From the NCBI GenBank assembly GCA_018268105.1, contig JAFDXG010000087.1:29027-93026 (forward strand): a stretch of 64,000 bases of DNA. Direction: 5' to 3'. Under the pieces are notes generated by a model. It was given only the letters and a program-made list of their open reading frames with translations. It did not search any database and was not told the origin of the DNA. Shown piece by piece: positions 45,355-53,498 of the stretch. A program made the position numbers and the translations under genes. Within the stretch, counting starts at the first letter, position 1; the number at the start of each line of letters is the position of its first letter. Source of the stretch: Bacteroidota bacterium (GTDB lineage Bacteria > Bacteroidota > Bacteroidia > Chitinophagales > Chitinophagaceae).

Positions 45355-45550
45355 GGAATGAAATAGAAAGGTAGAAATATAAAATGACAGGATGATTTGT
45401 TTTTTTTCTTACCAGGCTGGATGTCTATTCTATTGCCGGATATTTCATTAAGGAAGATGGCGGTCTGATAATCACATTTTGAAGATATTTAATTTACTGA
45501 ACATAAAAATATTTGAATGAGTTAGGTTTGTTAATTTAAAGCTCTACCAG

Positions 45551-46312
45551 ATGAAAGTAGTTATTGTTACCGGTGCAGCAGGAGGGTTAGGGGCTGCAAT
45601 GGTCCGCAGTCTTGCCCGTCTTGATTTTCAGGTTTTTCTGTTGGATATTGATCAGGAAAAGATAGATGAAGCGGTTGCCTCTTGCAGGACAAAAAATGTT
45701 GCCGGATTTATTTGTGATGTAACTGAAGAAAAAAGGGTTGAGGAAATATTTAGCAAGATTTACAGGTGCTATAACCGAATTGATGTATTGATAAACAATG
45801 CAGGTTTGCAGTATGTTTCACCTGTTGAATCCTTTCCCACGGCCAAATTCCGCTATATGCTGGAGGTGATGCTTACTGCACCCTTTATTGCAACAAAGCA
45901 TGTGTTGCCCTATATGAAACAAAATCATTTTGGAAGAATTATTAATATGGCTTCCATTAATGGTTTGGTGGGCTTTTCCGGTAAGGCTGCATATAACAGT
46001 GCAAAACACGGGCTGATAGGTTTAACAAAGGTTACTGCATTGGAAACAGCCGCATTTGGCATTACAGTCAATGCCGTATGCCCTGGCTATGTGGATACCG
46101 ATCTGGTGCGCAACCAACTATCGGCTATAGCAGCTTCAAGGGGGATTGATCCGGAAAAGGTACTTGCTGAAATAATATACCCGCTGGTGCCTCAAAAAAG
46201 ATTGCTGCAGCCTGAAGAGGTAGCCAATATGGTGCTCTACCTTATTGATGAATTGTCCGGTGGCATAACAGGGCAGGCAATGGTTATTGATGGCGGATAC
46301 ACGGCACAGTAA
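45551..46312 (+). CDS. 3-hydroxybutyrate dehydrogenase-like short-chain dehydrogenase
   Basis: 253 residues. NAD(P)-binding TGAAGGLGAAMV (8-19), NNAG at about 87, catalytic Ser in MASINGLVGF, Tyr/Lys in YNSAKHG, and the C-terminal PGYVDTDLV and GITGQAMVIDGGYTAQ that characterise D-3-hydroxybutyrate dehydrogenase. It interconverts 3-hydroxybutyrate and acetoacetate with NAD in the cytoplasm. Stands alone; not part of the glycan loci. Other SDR substrates remain possible. Confidence 0.82.
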   Translation: MKVVIVTGAAGGLGAAMVRSLARLDFQVFLLDIDQEKIDEAVASCRTKNVAGFICDVTEEKRVEEIFSKIYRCYNRIDVLINNAGLQYVSPVESFPTAKFRYMLEVMLTAPFIATKHVLPYMKQNHFGRIINMASINGLVGFSGKAAYNSAKHGLIGLTKVTALETAAFGITVNAVCPGYVDTDLVRNQLSAIAASRGIDPEKVLAEIIYPLVPQKRLLQPEEVANMVLYLIDELSGGITGQAMVIDGGYTAQ

Positions 46313-46430
46313 GTGTAGGATAATCCTTTTTGTTAGTCTATAGGTTTATTCACTTGTATACCCCTGTTCTTAATAAGAACTTTCCTGCAACGTCTTATTC
46401 CTGTAATTTTGCCGCCAAAAGTAATAAGTC

Positions 46431-47426
46431 ATGGCAAATGGAACGGCAATTTTAAAAGAAGATATTATACTGATAACCGGGGCTGCGGGGTTTATTGGCA
46501 GTTGCCTTACCGGCTTTCTCAACAAACACGGATATAAGAACCTTATACTGGCAGACGAATTTGACAGGGAGGATAAAAAAAACAATCTTGAAGGGAAATC
46601 ATTTATTCATAAAGTAGAGCGGGATTCCCTGTTGGAATGGCTGGAAGAAAATAAGCCTGAAGTGAAGTTTGTATTTCATATTGGTGCAAGAACAGATACC
46701 ACAGAATTTAATTATGAAGTGCTGGAGAGGCTTAATGTAGAATATTCGCAGGATATCTGGAACTATTGCGTGGTGCATGATATACCCCTGGTGTATGCTT
46801 CTTCTGCAGCTACTTACGGGACAGGAGAACTTAGCTACAGTGATGGTATTGCTCCTCAGAAACTACACCCGCTTAATCCCTATGGTATTTCTAAAAATGA
46901 ATTTGATAAATGGGTAGTATACCAGGGCAGCAAACCTCCGTTCTGGGCCGGTTTAAAATTCTTTAATGTATATGGCCCGAATGAATATCATAAAGGGCGT
47001 ATGGCAAGTGTGATATTTCATTCTTTTAATCAAATTAGGGAAAACGGCTTTGTTAAACTATTTAAGTCACACCGTCCGGATTTTGAAGACGGACAACAGT
47101 TGCGGGATTTTGTTTATGTAAAAGATGTACTGAAAGTTTGTCTCTGGCTGATGAAAAACCAGCCGCGATCCAGTATATACAACCTGGGCACTGGAGAGGC
47201 AAGAAGTTTCTTCGACCTGGCGAAGGCTACATTTGCAGCTCTGGATAAAGAACCTGATATCCGGTTTATTGATATGCCTGAGGATATCAGAGATAAGTAC
47301 CAGTATTTTACAGAAGCAGATATGTTTAAACTCAGAACTGCAGGATATAAAGAGGAGTTTTTTTCACTTGAAAAAGGCGTTGACGATTATGTACGTAATT
47401 ATCTAACGCCCGAAAAATATTACTGA
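46431..47426 (+). CDS. hldD: ADP-L-glycero-D-manno-heptose 6-epimerase-like
   Basis: 331 residues, extended SDR. GAAGFIGSCLTGFLNKHG (17-34) binds NADP; HIGARTDTTE, YASSAATYGTGE, YGISKNEFD (YxxxK) and FFNVYGPNEYHKGRMAS follow the HldD/RfaD pattern closely. It epimerises ADP-D-glycero-D-manno-heptose to the L-glycero form for LPS core. Cytoplasmic. Followed by proC after 1 bp. Confidence 0.88.
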   Translation: MANGTAILKEDIILITGAAGFIGSCLTGFLNKHGYKNLILADEFDREDKKNNLEGKSFIHKVERDSLLEWLEENKPEVKFVFHIGARTDTTEFNYEVLERLNVEYSQDIWNYCVVHDIPLVYASSAATYGTGELSYSDGIAPQKLHPLNPYGISKNEFDKWVVYQGSKPPFWAGLKFFNVYGPNEYHKGRMASVIFHSFNQIRENGFVKLFKSHRPDFEDGQQLRDFVYVKDVLKVCLWLMKNQPRSSIYNLGTGEARSFFDLAKATFAALDKEPDIRFIDMPEDIRDKYQYFTEADMFKLRTAGYKEEFFSLEKGVDDYVRNYLTPEKYY

Positions 47427-47427
47427 T

Positions 47428-48225
47428 ATGAATAAAAAAATCGCGATCATAGGCGGAGGAAATTTGGGAACAGCTATTGCAGAAGGTTTAATACTGAGTG
47501 GGTTCATAGAGCCGCAGCATATTTTGATCACCAAGCGCAATGTTGCCACCCTGAGGACACTTGAAGAAAAGGGTGTATTAGTGAGTAATGATAATGCGGA
47601 GGCGGTAAAGTTTGCCGACCTGGTTATCCTGGCAGTGAAACCATTCCAGGTGGATGATATCTTAGGAAAACTACAACCTCTATTGGATGAGAACCGGCAT
47701 GTACTGGTTTCCGTTATGACTGGAATATCAACAAGTCATATCCACGAAGTACTTAAGAAAAAAATTTCTACCGTTAGGGCCATGCCTAATACCGCCATAG
47801 CCATTCAGGAAAGCATGACTTGCATAAGCGCAAGGGATATAGGCAGTGAGCAACTGAATTATGTAAAGGAAATCTTCAGCCAGTTAGGAAAAGTGGTGGT
47901 AATAGAAGAGAAACTGATGGACGCTGCTACTGTGCTGGCGGCCTGCGGTACTGCATATGCCATGCGTTATATAAGAGCCAATATACAAGGAGGGATACAA
48001 ATAGGATTTGATGCTGCTACAGCAAGCCTTATAGCAGCCCAAACTGTGAAAGGTGCCGCAGAATTGCTGCTTCGAAAAAATACCCATCCCGAACACGAAA
48101 TTGACAAGGTGACCACTCCTAAAGGATGTACAATAGCGGGGCTTAATGAAATGGAGCACCGTGGATTCAGTTCTTCGCTCATCAAAGGTATTGTAGCGAG
48201 TTATGATCAGATCGCAGGTGATTAA
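47428..48225 (+). CDS. proC: Pyrroline-5-carboxylate reductase
   Basis: 265 residues. N-terminal NADPH fold with IGGGNLGTAIAEG (8-20), then AVKPFQVDDIL, VRAMPNTAIAIQESMT, and the C-terminal dimer helix with the signature DKVTTPKGCTIAGLNEMEHR. It catalyses the last step of proline synthesis. Starts 1 bp after hldD, so co-transcribed. Confidence 0.95.
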   Translation: MNKKIAIIGGGNLGTAIAEGLILSGFIEPQHILITKRNVATLRTLEEKGVLVSNDNAEAVKFADLVILAVKPFQVDDILGKLQPLLDENRHVLVSVMTGISTSHIHEVLKKKISTVRAMPNTAIAIQESMTCISARDIGSEQLNYVKEIFSQLGKVVVIEEKLMDAATVLAACGTAYAMRYIRANIQGGIQIGFDAATASLIAAQTVKGAAELLLRKNTHPEHEIDKVTTPKGCTIAGLNEMEHRGFSSSLIKGIVASYDQIAGD

Positions 48226-48241
48226 TAATGAAGCGGCTGCT

Positions 48242-51046
48242 TTAATGACTTAACAAATTCACCGGCATAATAAATTCCCATCTGTTGGACATAACTGGTC
48301 CACCGGAGTTATCATCCAGCAAACGACTATAGCGAAATCCAAACGTAACAGGCTCCTGGTTCCACCATTTGGTGTCAAAATATATTTCTGCCCCGGTACT
48401 TCTAAATGAAAAAATGTTCTTTGTACGAAGGCTCTGTATTTGAGCATAATCAAAAAATAAGTTTGCTCTTATTCTTTTAAAGTAGACAATCTGCCCAAAT
48501 CCCCAGTCGGGGTACCATAATGGGATATGATAATTGACAGCCCATTTCCACATTCTTGGTCCATCAATACCATCGTATCCCCGCGCAAAGGGGAAGCTGT
48601 TTGTAAAACGATATTTATTTGCGGTGTCTCTTTGCTGAAAAGCACCGGCGAATACCAGGCTGTGATTGACTCCAATACCCGGAAAATATAAGCTGCCTGT
48701 CATCAGCAACTGGTTGGCAGTATATTTGTCAATGAGGGTTCTAAATCTTATATAAGCAGTTTGTGCAAAACGCGGATTGATGTGTTGAACCGGTTTCTGC
48801 ACCTGACTTGCCCAGTTTGCCGAAACCTGAAAATATTGAAACAGTGGCGATCGCAAACTGTCTTTATATCTGCCGGTAATATTAAGCTGACTGAGGTAGT
48901 AACCTGAGCTTAAAGTAAGGTATTTATACCATCTGCCCTTGCTAAAATTCAGGGGCACAGAAAGCCCCAGATTAGTGCTGAACTCATTCCAGTGGATAGT
49001 TCTCAAACTATCGGTCTGCGTTCTGTCGAAAATATACGAAGCCCCTGCACTGATTAAAGGAAATAGTCCACCATAAGTTTCGCTAATCCCCACCTGGTGG
49101 GTATTTTCATTTTCGTTGTATTTATAATACAGGTTTGACTGGAGGGTGTTAAGTATATTTTGTCCATACACATTAAAGCTCCACTCTGGTTGTTCATAAT
49201 ATGGACGCCAACTATGGAAATTGAAAGGATGACTGAACTTGCTGTACCGTGATATGGTATATGCCGTCTGGGGAATATGCTGTAACACATTAGTTCCTGT
49301 TTGCTTCAATGCATCGGGCAGGTACAGATCCTGCTGGTTTACGGTAGCCGTCTGCAAAATGGGTATCCAGTCTTTAGCAGTCAGTTGTTTTTCTTTCAAT
49401 TGAAACCCATTTGCCGTAAAGTTGCTGTAAACCAGTTTACCGCTTTCGTTTACGGATGGCTGATAGGCGCCGGTGCTTTCATGCGTGAGCTTAAAAATAT
49501 TTTTTGTTTTAATGTCTGCTGCAAAAATATCATCATAATATCCTTGAGAAGCTGAGAAATAAACAGTATCGTTTTTCACGAAAGGAAAACCATTTACCTG
49601 GTAGCTCCAGGGCAGCAGAAAACCGGTCTTGTAATTGTGCAAATTAATGGTAGCGATATTCATCATCCCTTCTTTATTTCTTACCGATACAACGATTATA
49701 CTGTCTCCGATAAACCTCGGGAAGCTATACATATCTATTTCCGGTGAAGCGGGGATGAGTTGTAATACTTTTCCGGTGGCAGCATCAAGTATATGGAGGG
49801 ATGCCTGTTGACTGGGCAGATATTGCACGGCAACAATTTTTTTTCCGTCATCAGAAATACCGGGATTGAAATATTTACTTTTAACCGAAACCTCCCTCGA
49901 TTGCTTAGTGGCTATATCAAGTATTTTGATAACACTGTACACCCGTTGTCCCCAGCGAATATCTGGTATAGATGTAGTATATATAATTTTGCCATTGGCG
50001 TACCCATAATCATCATTCTCGCTGATGTCGCGGGTATATATCCGGTGCTCGCCCTCCTTTGTCAGCCAGAACCAGGCTGCCCGTTCGCGATAGCTTTGCT
50101 TAAGTACGAGAATGGAATCACCATTATTAATGTAGGGTGTCTGGTAATTGGTAACAAAACGACTATTTCCTTTAGTGATAAAATGCCCTGAAGAATCCGG
50201 CTGTTCCTGTTCTTTATAATATCGGATTGCACTGTCTGCAAAATTGCGGTAGGGCATGCCGCTATATTTTTTTACAGCATTCTGAAAGGGATAAAAAATT
50301 CCACGATACCGAACAGCATCACCGGTGACTTTAGTCCAGAAATTCTCTCCAAATTTTTCCCTGCCGTAAGTTGTAATCATATATCCCAATGGGTAATGAT
50401 CGGGAACAAAGTTTTTCATTGAGCCATTGCGCAGTTTCATAAAACTATATTCTTTATGACCTTCCCACAGAGCACGGTACCCATTAAAGAAATAGGGTAG
50501 TCTCCCTCTGCCCTGCATACTTACCGCAGTTTCCTGAAACACGGCATCTCCTTCAAAAAACCAATTGGGTATAGCGCCGGTATTGGCTACCGCCTGGCCT
50601 TCTTCTCCAAAAAGGATATACATTAGTTTGGATATGCCTTTTCTGTAGTTCATATATTGTTGCACATGCCGGTATTCATGTATTGCCAGGTTGTCTGCCC
50701 AGGGCAGGCTCCCAAGTGCAAAACTGTTGAAAGAGGGCATCAGGAAAAACTCACTTCGCCAGGGCGCCAGTCCCACATAGCCGTTAGATATGATAGATTG
50801 GTTTTGTAAAACGATATTAATTTTCCGCAGATCGCTGCCTGCAGTAGCAGATGTATGCTGGTTGAGATAATGGACAATTGCGGCAGTGCGTAATGCCGGA
50901 GAATCAAGCCCTTCGGGGAATATTATTTTAACCTCCGCTGTATTGATCTGTTTCCATTTTAATGAGGTCGGATTGCCCCCAAATTCCTGGGCACATACGT
51001 TTACTGAAACCAAAAAGGTGCAGACAAAAAATACAGGCAGTTTCAT
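48242..51046 (-). CDS. Surface zinc-peptidase/beta-propeller/beta-barrel protein
   Basis: 934 residues from ATG 51046 (a longer start adds 11 residues without benefit). Signal MKLPVFFVCTFLVSVNVCAQ. A gluzincin-type domain with HEYRH (HExxH) at 123-127 and a third-ligand glutamate in NWFFEGDA near 165 resembles peptidase MA-like proteins. The middle (about 330-560) is a six- or seven-bladed TolB/WD40-like propeller (e.g. GNSRFVTNYQTPYINNGDSI). The C-terminal third looks like an outer-membrane beta-barrel (alternating aromatic strands such as FSNNLGL-type runs, ending WEFIMPVNLLS). The combination suggests a surface-anchored protease or processing factor. Expressed opposite to proC and convergent with it. 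Confidence 0.75.
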   Translation of the reverse strand: MKLPVFFVCTFLVSVNVCAQEFGGNPTSLKWKQINTAEVKIIFPEGLDSPALRTAAIVHYLNQHTSATAGSDLRKINIVLQNQSIISNGYVGLAPWRSEFFLMPSFNSFALGSLPWADNLAIHEYRHVQQYMNYRKGISKLMYILFGEEGQAVANTGAIPNWFFEGDAVFQETAVSMQGRGRLPYFFNGYRALWEGHKEYSFMKLRNGSMKNFVPDHYPLGYMITTYGREKFGENFWTKVTGDAVRYRGIFYPFQNAVKKYSGMPYRNFADSAIRYYKEQEQPDSSGHFITKGNSRFVTNYQTPYINNGDSILVLKQSYRERAAWFWLTKEGEHRIYTRDISENDDYGYANGKIIYTTSIPDIRWGQRVYSVIKILDIATKQSREVSVKSKYFNPGISDDGKKIVAVQYLPSQQASLHILDAATGKVLQLIPASPEIDMYSFPRFIGDSIIVVSVRNKEGMMNIATINLHNYKTGFLLPWSYQVNGFPFVKNDTVYFSASQGYYDDIFAADIKTKNIFKLTHESTGAYQPSVNESGKLVYSNFTANGFQLKEKQLTAKDWIPILQTATVNQQDLYLPDALKQTGTNVLQHIPQTAYTISRYSKFSHPFNFHSWRPYYEQPEWSFNVYGQNILNTLQSNLYYKYNENENTHQVGISETYGGLFPLISAGASYIFDRTQTDSLRTIHWNEFSTNLGLSVPLNFSKGRWYKYLTLSSGYYLSQLNITGRYKDSLRSPLFQYFQVSANWASQVQKPVQHINPRFAQTAYIRFRTLIDKYTANQLLMTGSLYFPGIGVNHSLVFAGAFQQRDTANKYRFTNSFPFARGYDGIDGPRMWKWAVNYHIPLWYPDWGFGQIVYFKRIRANLFFDYAQIQSLRTKNIFSFRSTGAEIYFDTKWWNQEPVTFGFRYSRLLDDNSGGPVMSNRWEFIMPVNLLSH

Positions 51047-51464
51047 AATCTTAGTATTGCATCCTAAATATACATTCAAAAATGCCCCGGGGCTTATTTG
51101 AATTTTTTATGAAAGGTCTAAAAAAAGAAGTGTTTTATTTTCGAAATAACCGGAATGCTCATACAGGCACAGAAAATGCAGATTTAATATTAACCAAATC
51201 TCAAATGATGAAATTCCATTCCTCGGAGATTGAGAAAACAAATCCTGCATAACTCTTTTTTATTTAAAAAATGTTTGTCCTGATTTGAAAACACCGGATT
51301 ATTCAATGATAGTTGTTATCTTGTACTACCGGGACAAATGAAAGAACGAGAGGTGAGAATGGAGCGGAGATACAGGAAATATATGAGGGTTGTTTTATCG
51401 TTTCATGTTTGGCATTTCACTTTTATGTGTTCCGTTTCATCTGTTTTTAAATTATAACCCTAAA
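51047..51464. other. Divergent promoter region, no gene seen
   Basis: AT-rich, with no coding frame of interest. It serves the minus-strand surface peptidase and the plus-strand LytTR regulator. An in-frame upstream start for the regulator at 51390 would add 25 hydrophobic residues but lacks support. Confidence 0.4.
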
Positions 51465-52214
51465 ATGATCAATGCTATTATTGTAGATGATGAAGCGCAT
51501 TGTGTAAACCGGCTATCCGGGCTCCTGGAGGAACATTGCAAAACATCAGTACGCATACTCGACACTTTCGATACGGTTGATAAAGCAATTGATGGCAGTT
51601 TGCGCCTGCGGCCAGATCTTGTTTTTCTTGATATGCAGATTCATAATAAGACCGGGTTTGATATGCTGAAGTCTTTTGATGAGATCAATTTTGATGTAAT
51701 ATTTACAACTGCATACGAAAAATATGCCGTGCAGGCTTTTAAATTCAGCGCTATAGATTATTTGCTCAAACCAATTGACGGCACAGAATTGAAGAATGCC
51801 GTAGATAAATTGCAGGAGCGATTGTCAACCCTTGAGACGGCAAAAAAAATTGACATGCTTTTCAATAATATGAAAACAACTCAGGGCGCTCATAAACGGA
51901 TAGGTGTACACACTATTAATGGTATCACATATTTAGCAGTCAACGATATCTTACGCTGCGAAAGCGATATTAATTACACTACTATTTATCTCAGGGATCA
52001 CAAAAAGATGGTGGTAGCAAAAACATTAAAAGAGTTTGATGAGTTGTTGTCGGAATACAATTTTTTCAGGATCCACAATTCTCACCTCATCAACCTGTCG
52101 TTTGTAAAACAATATTATAAGGGTAAGGGCGGCTATATAGTCATGGAAGACGGAACCGAAATTGCCGTATCTACCCGGCGAAAAGATGAGTTACTTCAAC
52201 GACTTTCCTCTTAA
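51465..52214 (+). CDS. LytTR-type response regulator
   Basis: 249 residues from ATG 51465. Receiver domain with acidic pocket Asp8/Asp9 and phospho-acceptor Asp56 (LVFLDMQIH), plus LKPID near 106. LytTR DNA-binding domain (about 145-245) with GITYLAVNDILRCESDINYT and FFRIHNSHLINLSFVKQY. No histidine kinase lies beside it, so it is an orphan or is served by an unlinked LytS-type sensor. It could control surface proteins nearby or the rha genes; neither is shown. Confidence 0.9.
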   Translation: MINAIIVDDEAHCVNRLSGLLEEHCKTSVRILDTFDTVDKAIDGSLRLRPDLVFLDMQIHNKTGFDMLKSFDEINFDVIFTTAYEKYAVQAFKFSAIDYLLKPIDGTELKNAVDKLQERLSTLETAKKIDMLFNNMKTTQGAHKRIGVHTINGITYLAVNDILRCESDINYTTIYLRDHKKMVVAKTLKEFDELLSEYNFFRIHNSHLINLSFVKQYYKGKGGYIVMEDGTEIAVSTRRKDELLQRLSS

Positions 52215-52304
52215 GAAGTTTTTGGAATTGCCGGATACTCCTGATTGGTAAGCGATAACCCTGAGGTTATTCCGGTTCATTAAATAAACTTTGACTTACC
52301 ATGA

Positions 52305-52344
52305 CAGCACATGACGGCATACCGGTATTCATATTTTATTTTTG
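52305..52344 (+). promoter_or_regulatory. Candidate rhaT control region
   Basis: Two 10-bp tandem units ATGACAGCAC and ATGACGGCAT (52301-52320) run into the perfect palindrome ATACCGGTAT (52319-52328). Nine bases later is TATTTTTG (52337-52344), matching the TAnnTTTG -7 box. This suggests an activator or repressor site upstream of a Bacteroidota promoter. The core CATGACGG is also found upstream of susC and GH106. Confidence 0.45.
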
Positions 52345-52381
52345 AGACATGATTGATATCATATAAAGAAACAATTTACGA

Positions 52382-53470
52382 ATGCAGATAATCCTCGGAA
52401 TTATTTATCATTTTATCGGTGGCTTTGCTTCCGGCAGTTTTTATATCCCTTATACAAAAGTAAAGGGCTGGGCATGGGAGAGTTATTGGATTGTAGGCGG
52501 ACTGTTTTCATGGCTAATTGTACCGCCTTTAGCGGCATACTTAACCATTCCTGATTTTACCGCTATTATACATAGCACCGATGGAAGCACACTTGCATTT
52601 ACCTATATGTTTGGAGTATTGTGGGGTATTGGGGGACTTACCTACGGACTTGGAGTGAGATACCTCGGTGTGGCATTAGGCAGCAGTATTATTTTAGGAT
52701 TGTGTATGGTATTTGGAGCCCTTATTCCTTCTATATTTTATAACTTTTTCCCCAAGGAAGGAAAGGATACTTTCAGTATGCTTGTTAGTTCCCGGTGGGG
52801 GCTGACAGTAATAGCCGGACTCGTAATCTGTGTAGTTGGGATAATTTTGTGTGGCAGGGCCGGTATGATGAAAGAAAAAGAATTGAAGACATCAGGGAAC
52901 GATCCTCATGGTATTAGCAAAGGCATTGAATATAAGTTTGGACTGGGCTTATTGGTTTCGATAATATCAGGAGTTTTGAGTGCATGTTTCAATTTTGGCA
53001 TAGAAGCGGGCAAATCAATGGCTGATGTGGCAAATAATTTATGGAAAACCGGTCATCCGGGGCAGGGTGAGTTTCTGTTTCAAAACAATATCATTTATAT
53101 CACACTTTTATGGGGTGGATTAACCACCAATTTTATCTGGTGTATGATTTTGAATGGAAGAAATAAAACGTTTGGCGACTATACTAATAAGAAAACTCCA
53201 TTACTCTCTAATTATATTTTTGCAGCTTTGGCCGGTACCACCTGGTTTCTGCAATTTTTCTTTTATGGAATGGGAGAAAGCAAAATGGGAAATGGCGCCA
53301 GCTCCTGGATACTCCACATGGCATTTATCATTCTTGTTGCCAATGCCTGGGGGATATTTTTAAGAGAATGGAAAGGAGTAAGCGGCAAAACTAAGTCAAC
53401 CATTATTTCCGGTATCATTGTGATCATTATTGCCGTGCTGGCTGTGGGATACGGCAACTCATTAAAATGA
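52382..53470 (+). CDS. rhaT: L-rhamnose/H+ symporter
   Basis: 362 residues, ten predicted membrane helices of the RhaT (DMT superfamily) type. GGFASGSFYIPYTKVKGWAW, WGIGGLTYGLGVRYLGVALG and WFLQFFFYGMGESKMG are close to E. coli RhaT signatures. It imports L-rhamnose across the inner membrane with protons. First gene of the rha catabolic cluster. Confidence 0.95.
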   Translation: MQIILGIIYHFIGGFASGSFYIPYTKVKGWAWESYWIVGGLFSWLIVPPLAAYLTIPDFTAIIHSTDGSTLAFTYMFGVLWGIGGLTYGLGVRYLGVALGSSIILGLCMVFGALIPSIFYNFFPKEGKDTFSMLVSSRWGLTVIAGLVICVVGIILCGRAGMMKEKELKTSGNDPHGISKGIEYKFGLGLLVSIISGVLSACFNFGIEAGKSMADVANNLWKTGHPGQGEFLFQNNIIYITLLWGGLTTNFIWCMILNGRNKTFGDYTNKKTPLLSNYIFAALAGTTWFLQFFFYGMGESKMGNGASSWILHMAFIILVANAWGIFLREWKGVSGKTKSTIISGIIVIIIAVLAVGYGNSLK

Positions 53471-53498
53471 ATTTATTTTATCTATTAAATATAGTTTT

